64,000 nt of DNA from contig QAOA01007405.1 of the NCBI GenBank assembly GCA_003255065.1, forward strand, positions 76,726-140,725. The letters are read 5' to 3'. Positions 33,753 to 45,840 of the stretch are shown piece after piece (within the stretch, counting starts at the first letter, position 1; every line of letters starts with the position of its first letter). The notes beneath the pieces were generated by a model that saw nothing but the letters and a program-made list of their open reading frames with translations, was not told the origin of the DNA and made no database searches. This stretch comes from Cercis canadensis. Its lineage: Eukaryota; Streptophyta; Magnoliopsida; Fabales; Fabaceae. Made by a program: the position numbers and the translations under genes.

Positions 33753-36700
33753 GGTTGTTTTGACTCCTACAATTCTTTAGGTGGAGTGCTCTTCTGCATT
33801 TTCCTCAAAATTCAAGGAAAGGTGAAGTGCACTAGCTCATGATATATATCAAAATTTGGCAGTTGATGGTTATGAACGTTACCAACCCAAGACATATAAA
33901 AATATGCAGAGCTTGATGGTATTGAATAATCAAATAGTAGAATATGTAAGTGTACATTAAAAATACCTGAAGTTAGGCAGGTTTGTTTGCACATTTAAAC
34001 ATCGAATGCCAAGTGGGGCAATGTAGATAGATTGCAAAACAGCAACTTGAAATGTTTGTACCTGTTTTAAAGTTGGGCTTTATTAACTGATTACACTTCA
34101 GCATTTGTGAAGGGCCTTGGTCTTTGTATGTTCATCCAGTCTTCGAGGTCAAATGGGGAGGTTAGCCTCTGCCTTCTCTAGTTGGATTGCTTCGACACTG
34201 TTGATGACCTTGGAGACCAGAGGTCGGGTGAATTGCTTCTACACCTCTTTGGGTAGGATTGATGACCTTGGAGATCGGAGGTCGGGTGGATTACTTCTCA
34301 TTGATGACCTTGGAAATTCAAAGAGAGTAAATTGTGTAAGCACAAGATATGTCATAAAAATCTACTAGCTGCCGTGGCGATTAGACAAAGATAAATTCAA
34401 AACAGAGCATTTAAATTAGTGTGCATAGCCACTCTATTGTTTTTCATGCTCTGCAAAGAGATTTGCAGCTATTGCTACTAATTTTTCCATCATCCTGTAT
34501 AACATTTGCCACTAGATATATAAATCATATGACAGTCATATAAGTATTAAGCATGGAGGCGAACATGTGTCTTACGCAGCCATGGTCTTGAGAGTATAAA
34601 CTTTGAGTTGCACATCAATTAAATGTGAGCCAGAATAAATAGGTGGGTAAACCCCTATGCTTCACCAAAAAATAATTTAAATGACATGTTCAGCTTCTAT
34701 AGCCAGATCTTATGCTACAAGCTCAAGCTTAAGTTTTGCAAGCTAAGTTTTGTATGCAGGTAAACTTGCAGTCATAAGCATGTGTTGAATAGCCAAAAAA
34801 GCTAATAGAATACCTCTTGAAGAGGTAGATAAGGGTCAGCAATGTCTCCCTGCTTGTAGCTTTAGCCAATATAAAGCTTTTTACATAGTTGCGATCTAGC
34901 AGCATACATGCTTTAAGTGTAATACAGGCAGTCTAGCAATTTGTGCTTATAAGATATAAATCAAGCCACAAGCATGTTATACTATGGGTCTTAATAATCA
35001 GTGCGCAGGCTTCTGCAGTCATATGCAAGCTGCAATATGCTCAAGGCACTTACAAATTTTTCAAAACAAGAACAGAAGCCAACAGTGTGGAGTTCGAGTA
35101 TTTAGAAATATAGAACTTGTTGGTTGGATAATCTTGAAATGACACAATGATAATATGCATGACACATATCTCTATAAGTATTTGTCCTCCACAGGGGGGT
35201 AAGTATGTTTCAACTTGGAAAATCTGAATGACATGCGAAATATGCAAATAGCATGCCTTGCATTTTTTTTATGCAACAATGGATCAAAGAGTATGGTATC
35301 TCCCAAGTTCCTGATGTTTGAAGAATGATGCTCTCCCAATGCTTGCTATGCACATTAATATGATGATCAATTTTTAAATATCATGGTACTGATAAGTGCT
35401 ATAGCCATGCCTTGCATCAGAATGAATGTGCAGGTATTTAGACATTTCGCCAAACAGTTAGCATGCATATTTGATTCTTCAAGCTTCCAGCTCCAAATTT
35501 GTTTAAATTTATGCTTATTAGCATGAAAAAGTAGGCATAGTCCCATAACATGTTAAGCACATATCAAAGTTATGTGAAGGGTTTCAATTGTCACAAAATT
35601 CATTGCAAGAAGATTGTGCAACTAATAGCCACAAGAATCCAGTTCAGCCCCTCTTGCATTTGGAAATAAAAATTTGTGTGTCTCTATGCACATCTCGGGC
35701 TATACCAATATGCTATATAGAAGACAAGCTTGCTCATAGTTTACAGTTGTTAATGATGCTATTCAATGCATAATGAAGCTTAGAAGCCAGCAACAAGTTG
35801 CAAAATAAAAATATATTGTAGGAGCAGAGAATGAGCATAGATATGTCTATACAGCATTGAACATGATGCCAGGCTTCCTGTTTTGAAACAGGTAGGCAGG
35901 TAGCCTTGGTGCATGGTTTATTAAAAATAGGCAAAAAGCCAGGATACTTAGAGCATTTGTAAAGTGGTTGTACATTTGTACTTCTTATGTATTTGGCAGA
36001 TATAATGCATGGTATGCTCACAATCTCTGCAGCAATTCAAAGACTATAGATCAATTTTCCTGCAAAATTGTTCAAGTTGATTTGCGCAATATGCAACCAG
36101 CCATAATATGATTTAAATAACTAATCAGCCATGTTAAACCAAGCAAGTTAATTGCTAAAAATCTATTGAGGTAGTAGATTCTCCACCATGCAACTTGGAT
36201 GAGCACGTTTGTGAGTGTGCAAAATAGCTTCGCCAAGTGTAATGTCAATGGCCAAGTAAAAATAACAGCCAGCTATTTTCCATTTTATGCCAAGATATTT
36301 ATAATTATGAGCAAACCAAGAATTTGTGCTAAGCTAAGCATGCTGATCTTTGCCATAATGGGCAGCATATTATGGGGTTATGTGTTATTAATCTTTCTTC
36401 TCCATGCTTTTCTGTTGAATGACTAAAATGATGTTGCAGGAGAGCAGCGTGGGCATTTAAAACCCATAAGCAGAATGCAAGCTAGGCTTAAGCGCCTAGG
36501 ACTTTAATCAAACACCTTGCAGGCAGCTTTTCAAAGTGAAAGTAATGTGTGGGTGCATTATTGCTGTGCAAACCAGCAGCCAGCTTGGGTATTCTAGACC
36601 CAAAAAACCAGATTTCAAGGTGAAAATGCATATATCAACCCATGAAAAATACATAAGGCAAAAGGAGATAAAGTTGGTGCTACATGAGTGCCACCAAGCA

Positions 36701-38048
36701 CATACATCGATTAAATATGTACCCAACCACATAAGCATTTTAATAAGTGGTTGATAGGCCATTATTATGCGTATGTGTATGATCAAGACATAATTTTTTC
36801 AAGCTTTCCTCAGCAACAAACAACATGAATTAAAAGCTTTCAAAGCAAGTACCTGCTCTCCATATAGGAGTAGGCGTACTTCAACTTTCAAAATCAAAAT
36901 TACATGTAAAATATGCAAATAGCATGCCTTGCACTTTCTTTTATGCAGCAATAAATCGAACAGTGCTATGTGCTGTTGGTATATATATTTACTCAAGTTG
37001 AGTTTTCTATGCATCAGTAGAGTTATAACTCCTTTCAAGTAGCATACATAGCTCTATTTGAAAATAGAAACCTATGATCAGGACATCTAATATCCTTGTT
37101 GTCATCAATCTGCAGAGGAGGCATTAGAAGCAAATAATGTAGTGCATTTTCACGTAATTAGAAGCACTCTTGGAATGAGACAACAAGGTGGAACAAGTTG
37201 CTGTGGTCGCAAACCAAGTTATGGCAGCATTCCAAAAATAGAAGACATTGGTGAGGACACAATAGAAGTTGAAACCAATGCCAACCGAACATTCAAGATC
37301 TATTTCTCCTTTTAAGTCATATTTATTTATTGTGTTTTCGTTCTATGGCTGGCCTGAGTACTTATTATGGATATCAGTAATTAATAATGCTACGTGGATT
37401 AAGTAGTTTATGTATATTCACAATCAGTCTTCAAATACCAGTGCTATGTGCTAGATCAGAATGAGTGTACATGTAATTCAGGCATTTTGTCAAACAGTTG
37501 GCATGCATGTTTGATTGTTCCAGCTTCAAGCTTCAAATTGCTTGAATCTCTACTTGAGCAGGCAGAGTCTCACAAAATAAGAGATAGTCAGGGTTTTACC
37601 TCTTGTAGAGAACCTTTTCGAGCTTGGGTAATATACTAGCAGAGATTAGTGGGCTCTTTGTAGTAGAGCTACATCAACAGAATGACATAATAATACCATT
37701 AATTTCCACCAAGACACATACTAGCTTGCTTTCGGGTCTTCAACAGATGGGATGGAGTGCCGGCAACTTTAGCTTTCATCAGATTGAATTCAAAGACTTG
37801 ATTGGACCAACTGTATTCGGGTTCAGGTTTTGAACCATGATCCAATACCAAGTGCTTCATCGCCAACGGGAATTTGGCTGGGGAGGGGACTTCGGCTAGG
37901 CTCAGTTAGAACTAGACAGGGGTTGTTTGTCTTTGAAATCAGCTAGTATGTGTTGGAGTGGTTCTCCTTGATTTTGCCGAGAGAAGAGCTCGGGCTTTTG
38001 TGTGGCGGAACAAAGGGATCAAGCCTCATTCCCACAGACGGCGCCAAA

Positions 38049-38323
38049 TGTCGTTGCCTGAGCTCCGGTGAAGTAGGCAACCTGCAAAAGAGATAGGGAC
38101 GGTTAGGGAAGCTGGAGCCGGAGCTCCGACGCTCAAGTTAGGGAGATTAGCAAAGAGGGTGAGAGGAAGAAAAGGGCGTGAGAAGCCCTAGAGAAAGAGA
38201 AAACGTGAGGGCCTCCCCTTTTTGTGTGTTCTCCAGAGATTAAGTAAAATATTGCATACCTTAGCAAAGGTACTATTGTATTTTTATTGTAGCAATGGGT
38301 AATGAATATTTTGGGTATTAACA
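38049..38323 (-). repeat. LTR (5' LTR in element orientation)
   Basis: This is the 275-bp partner of 32099-32386. It is next to the primer-binding site at about 38031-38048 (plus strand cccacagacggcgccaaa). Confidence 0.9.
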
Positions 38324-38645
38324 GTACTCTTATAGTTGCATTCATCCCGAGTTTAGGATAAATTAATAGTTTGTTAATTACAAATCCAAGTACTAATCTT
38401 AGCGCCACTAGTAGTAAACTTTGGCTATAATTTCTTAAAGCAGAAACAAGAAGTGGCCCAACAGAGACGTGGTTCTATATTAATTTTTGTACATTCGTAC
38501 GTTATGTACTTGACCTTGGATAAAAGATTTATGCAAGACTTATCATGGCTTTCCTTATTTATGAGATGATAGCGAATTGATTAATGTCTTTTAAACCTTA
38601 AACAATAAGTCACCTTACAAGTTGACATTGCATATAAAGGTTTAT

Positions 38646-38650
<5 letters not shown>

Positions 38651-38690
<40 letters not shown>

Positions 38691-38739
38691 NNNNNNNNNN
38701 NNNNNNNNNNNNNNNNNNNNNNNNNNNNNNNNNNNNNNN
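38651..38739. other. (AT)n microsatellite and assembly gap
   Basis: An (AT)n run ends in 49 N (38691-38739). The same (AT)n resumes after the right end of the following element (40445-40462), so the element inserted into the microsatellite. Confidence 0.97.
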
Positions 38740-40444
38740 AGTAAAACCCTTGTTTGGTCCTCGAAAGATAAGTTCGATAACAGTTTAGTCCTCCAAAGAT
38801 TTTCACCAACACTTTAGTCCTTGGAAGATTGTTCCGTCGGCCATTTTCGTCCTTCGCTTGTGCCCGTTAATTGAACTTCACAGAAAAGGCCACGTGACCC
38901 GTTAACTAGTGATGTGTCCATCAAATGTTGAGCTGGCAAGCTTATGCGGTAGTCTCTCTTCCCCTCCTCTATCATTTCTCCCTCTCTCTCTCTTCCATGT
39001 CTCTCATTTCTCTCTCTCTGTTCCCCTCCTCTCTCATTTCTCTCTCTCTCTCTCTTCCCCTCTTCTCTCATTTATCTCTCTCTCTTCCCCTCCTCTCTCA
39101 TTTCTCTCTCTCTCTCTTCCCCTCTTGCACAGTTAGAATAGAATGCCAAACTTAGAATAGAATGAACTTAATGACGATAAAATTAGTTCTACTGTTGGCA
39201 TGTTTTTCTTGACAGAGTTACGTGTTTCAGAACTTAACACAAAGTAGTCTGTTGCTTTTGAATAGTGTCAGCATTTTCAAGGGAGATTAAGCCAAGTTGC
39301 AGTATAGTTATTATATATAGATTTCTTTTGTAGTTAAGCATATATATTGCACCTTCAGCATTACTGTTCTAGAAACCTGTTGTAACTTGGCCTATATTGG
39401 AGACAACCAGTGTAAGGCAAAATTAATATCCATCAAATAGTCTTGGAAATCAGTAGTTAGTAGACCTGTTAGCAGCACTCCCAACTCTTGGCATGCCGGA
39501 CATCATGGTGTGCCAAATCCCATAAGACGTGAAGAACATGGAGTGGGTTGTGGGTTGCATCACTTGTACACATAGCTGAGTCACATAACTCGGGGCACAC
39601 ATAGCTCACTGAATCATGCAACTCGAACTTGACTCGGGTTACACATATCTCCCCGCCCTTATTCTCATTCTCACTCCTCTGAATTCCTCTGCCTGCTGTA
39701 ACTTTGCTTATTCTTGTTATTAGCTCACTCTTTCTCATCAAAACAAACTATAACCTTCGCTCACTCTTTCTCATCAAAACAACACATAACCTTCGCTCAC
39801 TCAATTGCTCTGAATTGTTTATTCTGTCTAGAAGTAATCATGGCATGGTATAGAAGGGGAAAGATTGTAACTAATGCTCTTTGCTGCTTCACTTTGGTGA
39901 TGAAACTCAAAACTTCAATTCTGCCGTATTTCACTTGGGCTACAAACAAAGCTAAACTTTCTTTGCATTCTTTAATCTCTGACCTTGAGAGATTGGGGTT
40001 GCAACTTGGAGTCAATAAGGTGGAACCTTGGTTTAAGAGTTTCATCGTCTTTTATGTTATTATGCTGTTTGAGAGATTAGAAAGTATCCCCTATAGCAAC
40101 CGAGAGAGAGAGGGAGAAATGAGAGAGGAGGGGAAGAGAGAGAGAGAAATGAGAGAGGAGAGGAAGAGAGAGAGAGAAATGAGAGAGATAGGGAAGAGAG
40201 AGAGAGAAATGATAGAGGAGGGGAAGAGAGACTGCCACATAAGCTTGCCAGTTCAACATTTGACGGACACATCACTAGTTAATGGGCCACGTGGCCTTTT
40301 CTATGAAGTCCAATTAACGGGCATAAGCGGAGGACGAAAATGGCTGACGGAACAATCTTCCAAGGACTAAAGTGTCGGTAAAAATCTTTGGAGGACTAAA
40401 CTGTCACCGAACCTATCTTTTGAGGACCAAACAGGGGTTTTACT
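38740..40444. mobile_element. Long-TIR element in AT microsatellite (Mutator-like?)
   Basis: The left end reads agtaaaacccttgtttggtc and the right end gaccaaacaggggttttact. The inverted similarity continues for about 385 bases (to ~39125 and from ~40060), including matching blocks such as ggccacgtg and agtgatgtgtcc. Both TIRs finish internally in CT/GA-rich minisatellite (tctctcttcccctc units). The interior (39130-40060) has no recognised transposase; the longest frame there is repetitive and partly TIR-derived. Long TIRs suggest Mutator-like or foldback type. Target duplication is hidden by the AT repeats. Confidence 0.8.
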
Positions 40445-40462
40445 ATATATATATATATATAT

Positions 40463-41664
40463 GGTCTAAATTGTGTATAATTCTTGGTTGAAGGGTTGGA
40501 GAAGGTGAAAATATACTTCCATTTGATTGGTTTTTTTTTTTTCCCATATTTACTTGTAGGTGGTTAGCAAAGAAGGTGGAAATTGACACACTATGAAAAT
40601 TCGCCACAAAACGTTAATTATTTATGAGAATGTATTACAATAAAAAAATATAAAGAAGATAACATATTCACTAAATAAAATGCAGGTTAAAATTACAAAT
40701 TTTTTATAGAGCCTAAAGGTTAAATCCTATTCCAAACCCAACAAAATATTAATTATATCAATCCTAATTACTATGACACAAAAAATAATACACGTTTCTT
40801 TGCCATCATACAACCTAAATATAAAAAATAATACAAATAAAAAAATCATAATATACATACATACAGAGGGGAAAAAAAAAGTTCCAATTTGGAAATCTGA
40901 ATGAGCCGAATAGAAATTTGAGGCAAGTTCCCACATTATAAGTGAAAGTCGAGAGAAATGAGAAAATAACATATTTACAGTTATCAAATTAATCTAATTA
41001 ACAATATTTTTATTCAAATCACTAGGTATGACTCAATTGACAAATTGAGTTTCATGTAAAATGAATTTTGAGGTTTAAACCGGCTAGAAGTACTAGTGGT
41101 CAAGACAATGCCAAAGTCTAAGTGTGAATTAATTTCACACCAAAAGTACGTGAGAACCACTTTGTGAGAAACTAAAACAAAAATAATATTTCTATTCAAA
41201 ATCTATCTTATTTATACTATTTTAGTTGCATTTATCCCAAATTTAGGATAAAATAATTTGTTAATTACGAATCCAAGTAAGCTAATAATGAATTTCAATA
41301 TTTTCTTTCGTCTCTTTCAATTTCATTTCCCCTAGCGTACCCAAAATTTTTGATGGAATTGCAAGCAAACAAATACAAACTAGCTAGGTATCATGACATT
41401 CATCGTCGTGAAGGTCATAGAAAATAGTACTGAACTTGGCGCCTCTAATAGTAAACTCTGACTCCAATTTCGTAAAGTAAGTGATCTGAGAGACAAATTC
41501 AAGATGTTATGAAAGTACAAACTGGTCCAATGAGAAGAATTGCTTGCCATGGATGAGGCATGTAAAATTAAATTACGTTAACAGGGAATTAGAGAGATTT
41601 TGAGAAAGGGAGTGCCATACTTGGTTCTCATTACATAATAGCCTAACCTACCTGTATTGTCAAC
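40463..41664. other. Intergenic AT-rich sequence, partly an old duplicate block
   Basis: Around 41215-41290 and 41430-41480 the sequence resembles 38330-38460 (gttgcatttatcccaaattt against gttgcattcatcccgagttt; both followed by a taggataaa stretch). No genes are supported. Confidence 0.5.
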
Positions 41665-41772
41665 CATGTTGCATGGGTACTAGTACAAGTTTCGTACTTA
41701 GTACGGTACAAAATGTAGGAACGGCAATTTTTCAAAAAAAAAAAAAAAAGGAGGTATGGGTACGCCACATCC

Positions 41773-41825
<53 letters not shown>

Positions 41826-42126
41826 CAAAGATGAGTTCTTTTTTCAACAGGAGTTGAAGCCATATAATTAGCTTCAACCGACAAATCATGTCATATTCCT
41901 TCAATTCAGTAGATAATAAAATGGGGGTTGAGTTTGTGAATGAACAAAGTTAATAGGAGGGAAGAGAATAAGTGTAAATCAATGTCAAAATGAACATTTT
42001 AACCATTTCAAAATATACCAATTTTAAGAAGTTGAGATGAATTTCCTCTTCCGGTATGATTTTTAAGTTTTTGATATGTCTCATAAACGGATATGACACC
42101 GATTTTGAAGTACCGGTGCAACATAG
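41665..42126. mobile_element. Short Mutator-like insertion (9-bp TSD)
   Basis: Ends are catgttgcatgggtac and, inverted, ctatgttgcaccggtac. The flanks are attgtcaac (41656-41664) and attgtcaat (42127-42135), a 9-bp duplication with one mismatch. The paralogous block near 15500-15525 lacks the insert. Inside are a poly-A run and a (GT)n(AT)n microsatellite (about 41773-41823). There is no coding capacity. Confidence 0.7.
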
Positions 42127-42135
42127 ATTGTCAAT

Positions 42136-42980
42136 GAACTTGTGTTCTATTCTAATTAAAGCAACAATTACTAGATGGCTGCTTTCATTGTTTAAGGTTT
42201 CAAGTCTTCTATATTCTTAAGATAAATAAATAAATAAGTCTTCTATATTCTTTATTTTTTGGTAAAAAAAAGTCTTCCATATTCATTTGCGTTTCAACCA
42301 TACTTTCTATAAAGAATATTCCTTACTTTCTTTAGTATATACTGTTCCTAATATAGAAATGAATATTATTTGTAAATTGTAAGACAATCGTTAACCCTAT
42401 TTAAAGAACAACTCGTTATGATTCTACATATTGTCTAATATTATTTTCATTGGTTGCTATAATCATGCACGTCAAAATTAGTAATTGCTTTCACACAAAG
42501 CTATAATTGTGAGTGCTTCGATAGTTGGACTCTTGTAGTAGAGATAACTCACCCCATAATTGACAAGTCCAGCATCATCTAAAGATTGAGATTAGGCCCT
42601 CATTCCTAAGTTAAAAAAAAAATAGTAATTGCTTGAAATTTGTCAACCCTTTATCACAAGAGAAAGAACCCTACTATTTAATTAGCAGGAGGATTTTTTT
42701 CGCAAGAAGTATACGATTCTACATGGAGATATAGGCAACCATTGAATACAATTATTTAGTGGGGCTCACATATTTCATCAAGGGTGGTTATTAATTCAAG
42801 TGGAGGTTGATTCTGTAGGCAAATATGATAAACATTCTCGTGAAGTCTAGCATTAAGTAAACGAACCCTATTATTTAGCACGTGAATTTTTACTGAGTTA
42901 AAATACCCTGTGTTAAAAAAGCTGTTAAATCTTAGTGTGCCTGTTTTTTTGCTGGTTATGGTAATGTTATGTATTAAAGG
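42136..42980. other. Intergenic sequence without supported genes
   Basis: The region is AT-rich. The beginning (to about 42200) continues the old duplicate block seen at 15530-15600. No other feature is recognised. Confidence 0.45.
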
Positions 42981-43302
42981 AGATGTTAAAAGAACCATAC
43001 TACTTAGTAATAGTTTAAGTGGTGATATATATTAGTGAGTCAGCAGTTAGTTAGAATTTGTTTTTATTTTATTTAGTCAAATATACTTGTAACAAACTCC
43101 AACATACAGCAGCCCACTTATCTAGAGTTAATTTCCTCTTTTTTTTTTAAATTTTAAATAGTCTTTATGTTTGTATAAATATACAAATATACTAAATGAA
43201 AAGTTGAGACCTTTTTCTATCTCTTGTACGTTTACTTTTATGGTATCAAAGCTATCACCAAGCTTTCACAAGCATTCTTGATCATGCTCTCTCTTTTCCA
43301 CC

Positions 43303-43956
43303 ATGTCTACTTCTTCTTCCATCCACACCATCCCTTCCACTCAAAACAACACCACCTCTGACCTGGTAACCATAAACGTCTCCAATCTTGTTATCAAACT
43401 TGCTCCCAACAACTATGTTGCATGGGCAAAACAGATGAAATCCATGCTCATAAGTTATGGTCTCCTTGGCCATATCACACGCTCCACCCCATGCCCCATG
43501 CCTACTGTTGAACTCAATGGCAAAATCATCGCCAACCCACTATCTACTTTCTGGGTGCGACAAGATCACTTCTTGCTTTTGGCAATTATGGCATCTTCTA
43601 AATTGGATGCGCATGTTGACATCTCCCAAGCCAAAACTGCCCAGGAAGCTTGGGAGCAGTTACGCCGTGCTTTTGCTAATCGCTCTAGGTCACATGTCTT
43701 TACCTTAAAGGAGCGTCTCTCAAACCTCACCAAAGGTTCCACCCCTGTTTTGGAGCATCTTCGCACTATAAAGGGCATTGCTAATGAACTTTCTCGCATT
43801 GGCCATCCCTTGGATGAAATTGACCTTATCCTTCACTATTTAAGTAGTTTGGGTCCTGATTACAAGGACATCTCCTCTACTTTGTGCATTAGAGAGAACC
43901 CTGTTTCATATGATGAACTTTATGAGTTGCTCACTGACCATGAAGCTCTATTATAG
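43303..43956 (+). pseudogene. Copia gag (capsid) region
   Basis: 217 codons beginning MSTSSSIHTIPS encode the UBN2/Retrotran_gag-type capsid region (WAKQMKSMLISYGLLGHI, AWEQLRRAFANRSRSHVFTL, LHYLSSLGPDY). The frame ends at a TAG after HEALL, where intact elements continue to the nucleocapsid. Downstream in the same frame, CQFCNK-stop-GHIAKYC (44139-44178) is the zinc knuckle, with TGA at 44155. Confidence 0.88.
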
Positions 43957-44157
43957 AAGGAAGCTAAATATGTTGAAGTCCCAGTGGCTGCCAACCATGT
44001 TATGAAACATTACAATCCTTCTTACACCAGAAATTCCCACCGTCGCTCCAACCCTCACTCTCATCCCTCTCATTTTGATTCCCACCATCCTCACGACACT
44101 ACAGATACCACCCGTAAACCCTCTTCCCCCATGATTTGTCAATTTTGCAATAAATGA

Positions 44158-44611
44158 GGTCATATTGCAAAATATTGCTATAAAATCACCAATAACCCGC
44201 ATGTCTCTCCTTCTGCTCATGCTGCTTCTGCTTCCCCTCATCCTGACACTCACTGGATTGTTGATTCTGGAGCCACTCATTATATCACTAATGATTTTGG
44301 GAACCTCTCTATCTCCACTGAATATGATGGTCCTAAAAATTTAACAGTCATCAATGGTAATACCCTTCCCATATCTCATACAAGCACCACAGTTTTACCT
44401 TCCTCTCCTAAACTCTCTAATGTGCTTTGTGTTCCTTCTGTTAATGTCAATCTAATTTCTATTTCTCAATTATGTAAACAGAATAAAGTCTCAGTTGAAT
44501 TTTTCCCCTCTCATTTTTAGGTCAAGTCCTTGACAATGGGCAATTCACTGCTACAAGGTCGGAGTAAGAACAATGTCTACCAATTTCTCTCGGTTCCACC
44601 CCTTTTGCCGC
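44158..44611 (+). pseudogene. Copia protease and pre-integrase fragment
   Basis: The aspartic protease signature HWIVDSGATHYITND starts near 44251 and is followed by typical copia text (NGNTLPISHT, LCVPSVNVNLISISQL). A stop at 44518 precedes the GAG-pre-integrase portion (MGNSLLQGRSKNNVYQF). Homology stops at the n at 44612. The integrase catalytic core is not present anywhere in the element. Confidence 0.85.
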
Positions 44612-44612
44612 N

Positions 44613-45496
44613 ACTTAATGACTCAGAGGCTGCACCTACTACGTCGTTACGACCTCCAACTATCGATGAAGATGACGATGAGGACTTGAGAGATGATTCT
44701 TTAGATATTTAGGAGTTAATTTGTATTTATTATTTTGTTTTATATTTCCTCACTTATATTGGATATTGCATATTTTTTCGGATTAGATCTATATATATTT
44801 CAGATGCTTGACTATTTTGCACATTTTGAATATGTTTTGTTGATTTGCTGGAATTGGCAGATGCTTGACTATTTTGAATATATTATGCTGATTTGTTGGA
44901 ATTGGGCTAGAAAATAAACAGAATGGGGCGGAGTGAGATTTTTGAAAATTCCAACGGTATTTTCCGTTGGAATTACCGTTGGAATTTCTTAAAAAATTCC
45001 AACGGTTTTTTCCGTTGGAATTACCGTTGGAATTTGAAAAAAAATTTATTTTTTTTATTTTGTTTAAATAAAATTCCAACGGTAATTCCAACGGAAAATA
45101 CCGTTGGAATTTTTTCGAAGAAATTCCAATGGTTTTTTCTGTTGGAATTACCGTTGGAATTTTGAAAAAAATTATTTTTTTTATTTTGTTTAAATAAAAT
45201 TCCAACGGTAATTCCAACGGCAAATACCGTTGGAATTTCTTCGAAAAAATTCCAACGGTATTTTCCGTTGGAATTACCGTGGGAATTTACCGTGAAACTT
45301 TTTTTTGAAAAATTAATTCCAACGGTAAAATACCGTTGGAATTACCGTTGGAATTTTTTTTTCCGTTAGAATTTCCGTTGCAATGTTAAATTCCAACGGC
45401 ACTTTTTCTAACGACTGAGATTCCGTTGGAATTTCCGTTGGAACTACAAATTCCAACGGAAAAATTCCGTTGGAATACTGCGAAATTCTTGTAGTG
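44613..45496 (+). mobile_element. CACTA element end inserted in the copia element
   Basis: The right end reads gcgaaattcttgtagtg, the inverse of the CACTACAAGAA terminus. The region 44935-45480 is packed with ttccaacgg and ccgttggaa in both orientations, a subterminal array capable of strong hairpins. After the n a short acidic frame ends DEDDDEDLRDDSLDI, possibly a transposase C-terminus. The left end is missing, probably collapsed in the single-n join. A tandem repeat of gatgcttgactattttg occurs near 44806 and 44860. Confidence 0.85.
44935..45480. repeat. CACTA subterminal array (TTCCAACGG / CCGTTGGAA)
   Basis: More than 20 copies of the 9-mer in direct and inverted orientation are spaced by short A/T tracts, often as pairs separated by ttttt or ta. 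The motif is entirely different from the array of the element at 26.0-26.35 kb, so two CACTA families are present. Confidence 0.9.
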
Positions 45497-45840
45497 AAAA
45501 GAGTCACTCTCCTATTTGGTCTCCTCTACTTCCTCTCTCACTCCCTCTCAATTATCTCATGAGCTAATTTATTTTAAGTGTCACACTTAAACTCCATCAC
45601 TTCCTAATCAGCAACAAACTGCATCTTTTCCCTCTTCCTTCACCAATTCTACCTCTTCTATCTCTTACTCTCCCTCATGTCAGTCTCTCCCAAATAATTC
45701 CCCATTTCTTTCTTCCTCTTCATCCTCTCCCCCATGTGAACTCTCCACCCCTGTAGCAATGACCTTACCACCTGACACTCAGGGACTTGACTCAGGTACT
45801 TTAGCTAGGTCTCTTTCTATCTCTCCCTTAAACACACCCC
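45497..45840 (+). other. Copia inter-domain region (Ser/Pro-rich) after the CACTA insertion
   Basis: Low-complexity Ser/Thr/Pro-rich coding-like text (SPSCQSLPNN-, SSSSSPPC-like frames) fits the variable stretch between integrase and reverse transcriptase of copia polyproteins. The left junction is at the CACTA end. Confidence 0.55.

Larger units (their letters stand above)
32099..38323 (-). mobile_element. Complete non-autonomous LTR retrotransposon (LARD-like, TSD GTACT)
   Basis: Two direct repeats, 32099-32386 and 38049-38323, begin tgtcgttgcctgag and end gggtattaaca on the plus strand. gtact flanks both ends (32094-32098 and 38324-38328). The polarity is minus: inside the right LTR the minus strand reads tttggcgccgtctgtggg, a tRNA primer-binding site of the TGGCGCC type. 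Beside the left LTR the minus strand reads ctagggggcaag, a polypurine tract. The 5.66-kb interior has no gag or pol frame, so it must rely on proteins from another element. The primer site is a type I associate with plant Ty3/gypsy relatives; that affiliation is inference. Confidence 0.92.

Noticed and set aside
33368-33842. Repetitive proteins on both strands
   Set aside because: The frames follow the ~36-bp minisatellite of a non-coding LTR element; period and strand symmetry show it is not protein selection.
38814-39155. Ser/Leu-rich or Arg/Glu-rich proteins on either strand
   Set aside because: These are translations of the CT/GA minisatellite.
39714-40370. A 218-codon open frame as a gene
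   Set aside because: It lies inside a long-TIR element, contains repeated SFSSKQ-type units, and its C-terminal half is GA-rich TIR minisatellite (REREMREE).
44789-45507. Asn/Trp/Glu-rich repeated proteins
   Set aside because: They are translations of the CACTA subterminal TTCCAACGG array in several frames.
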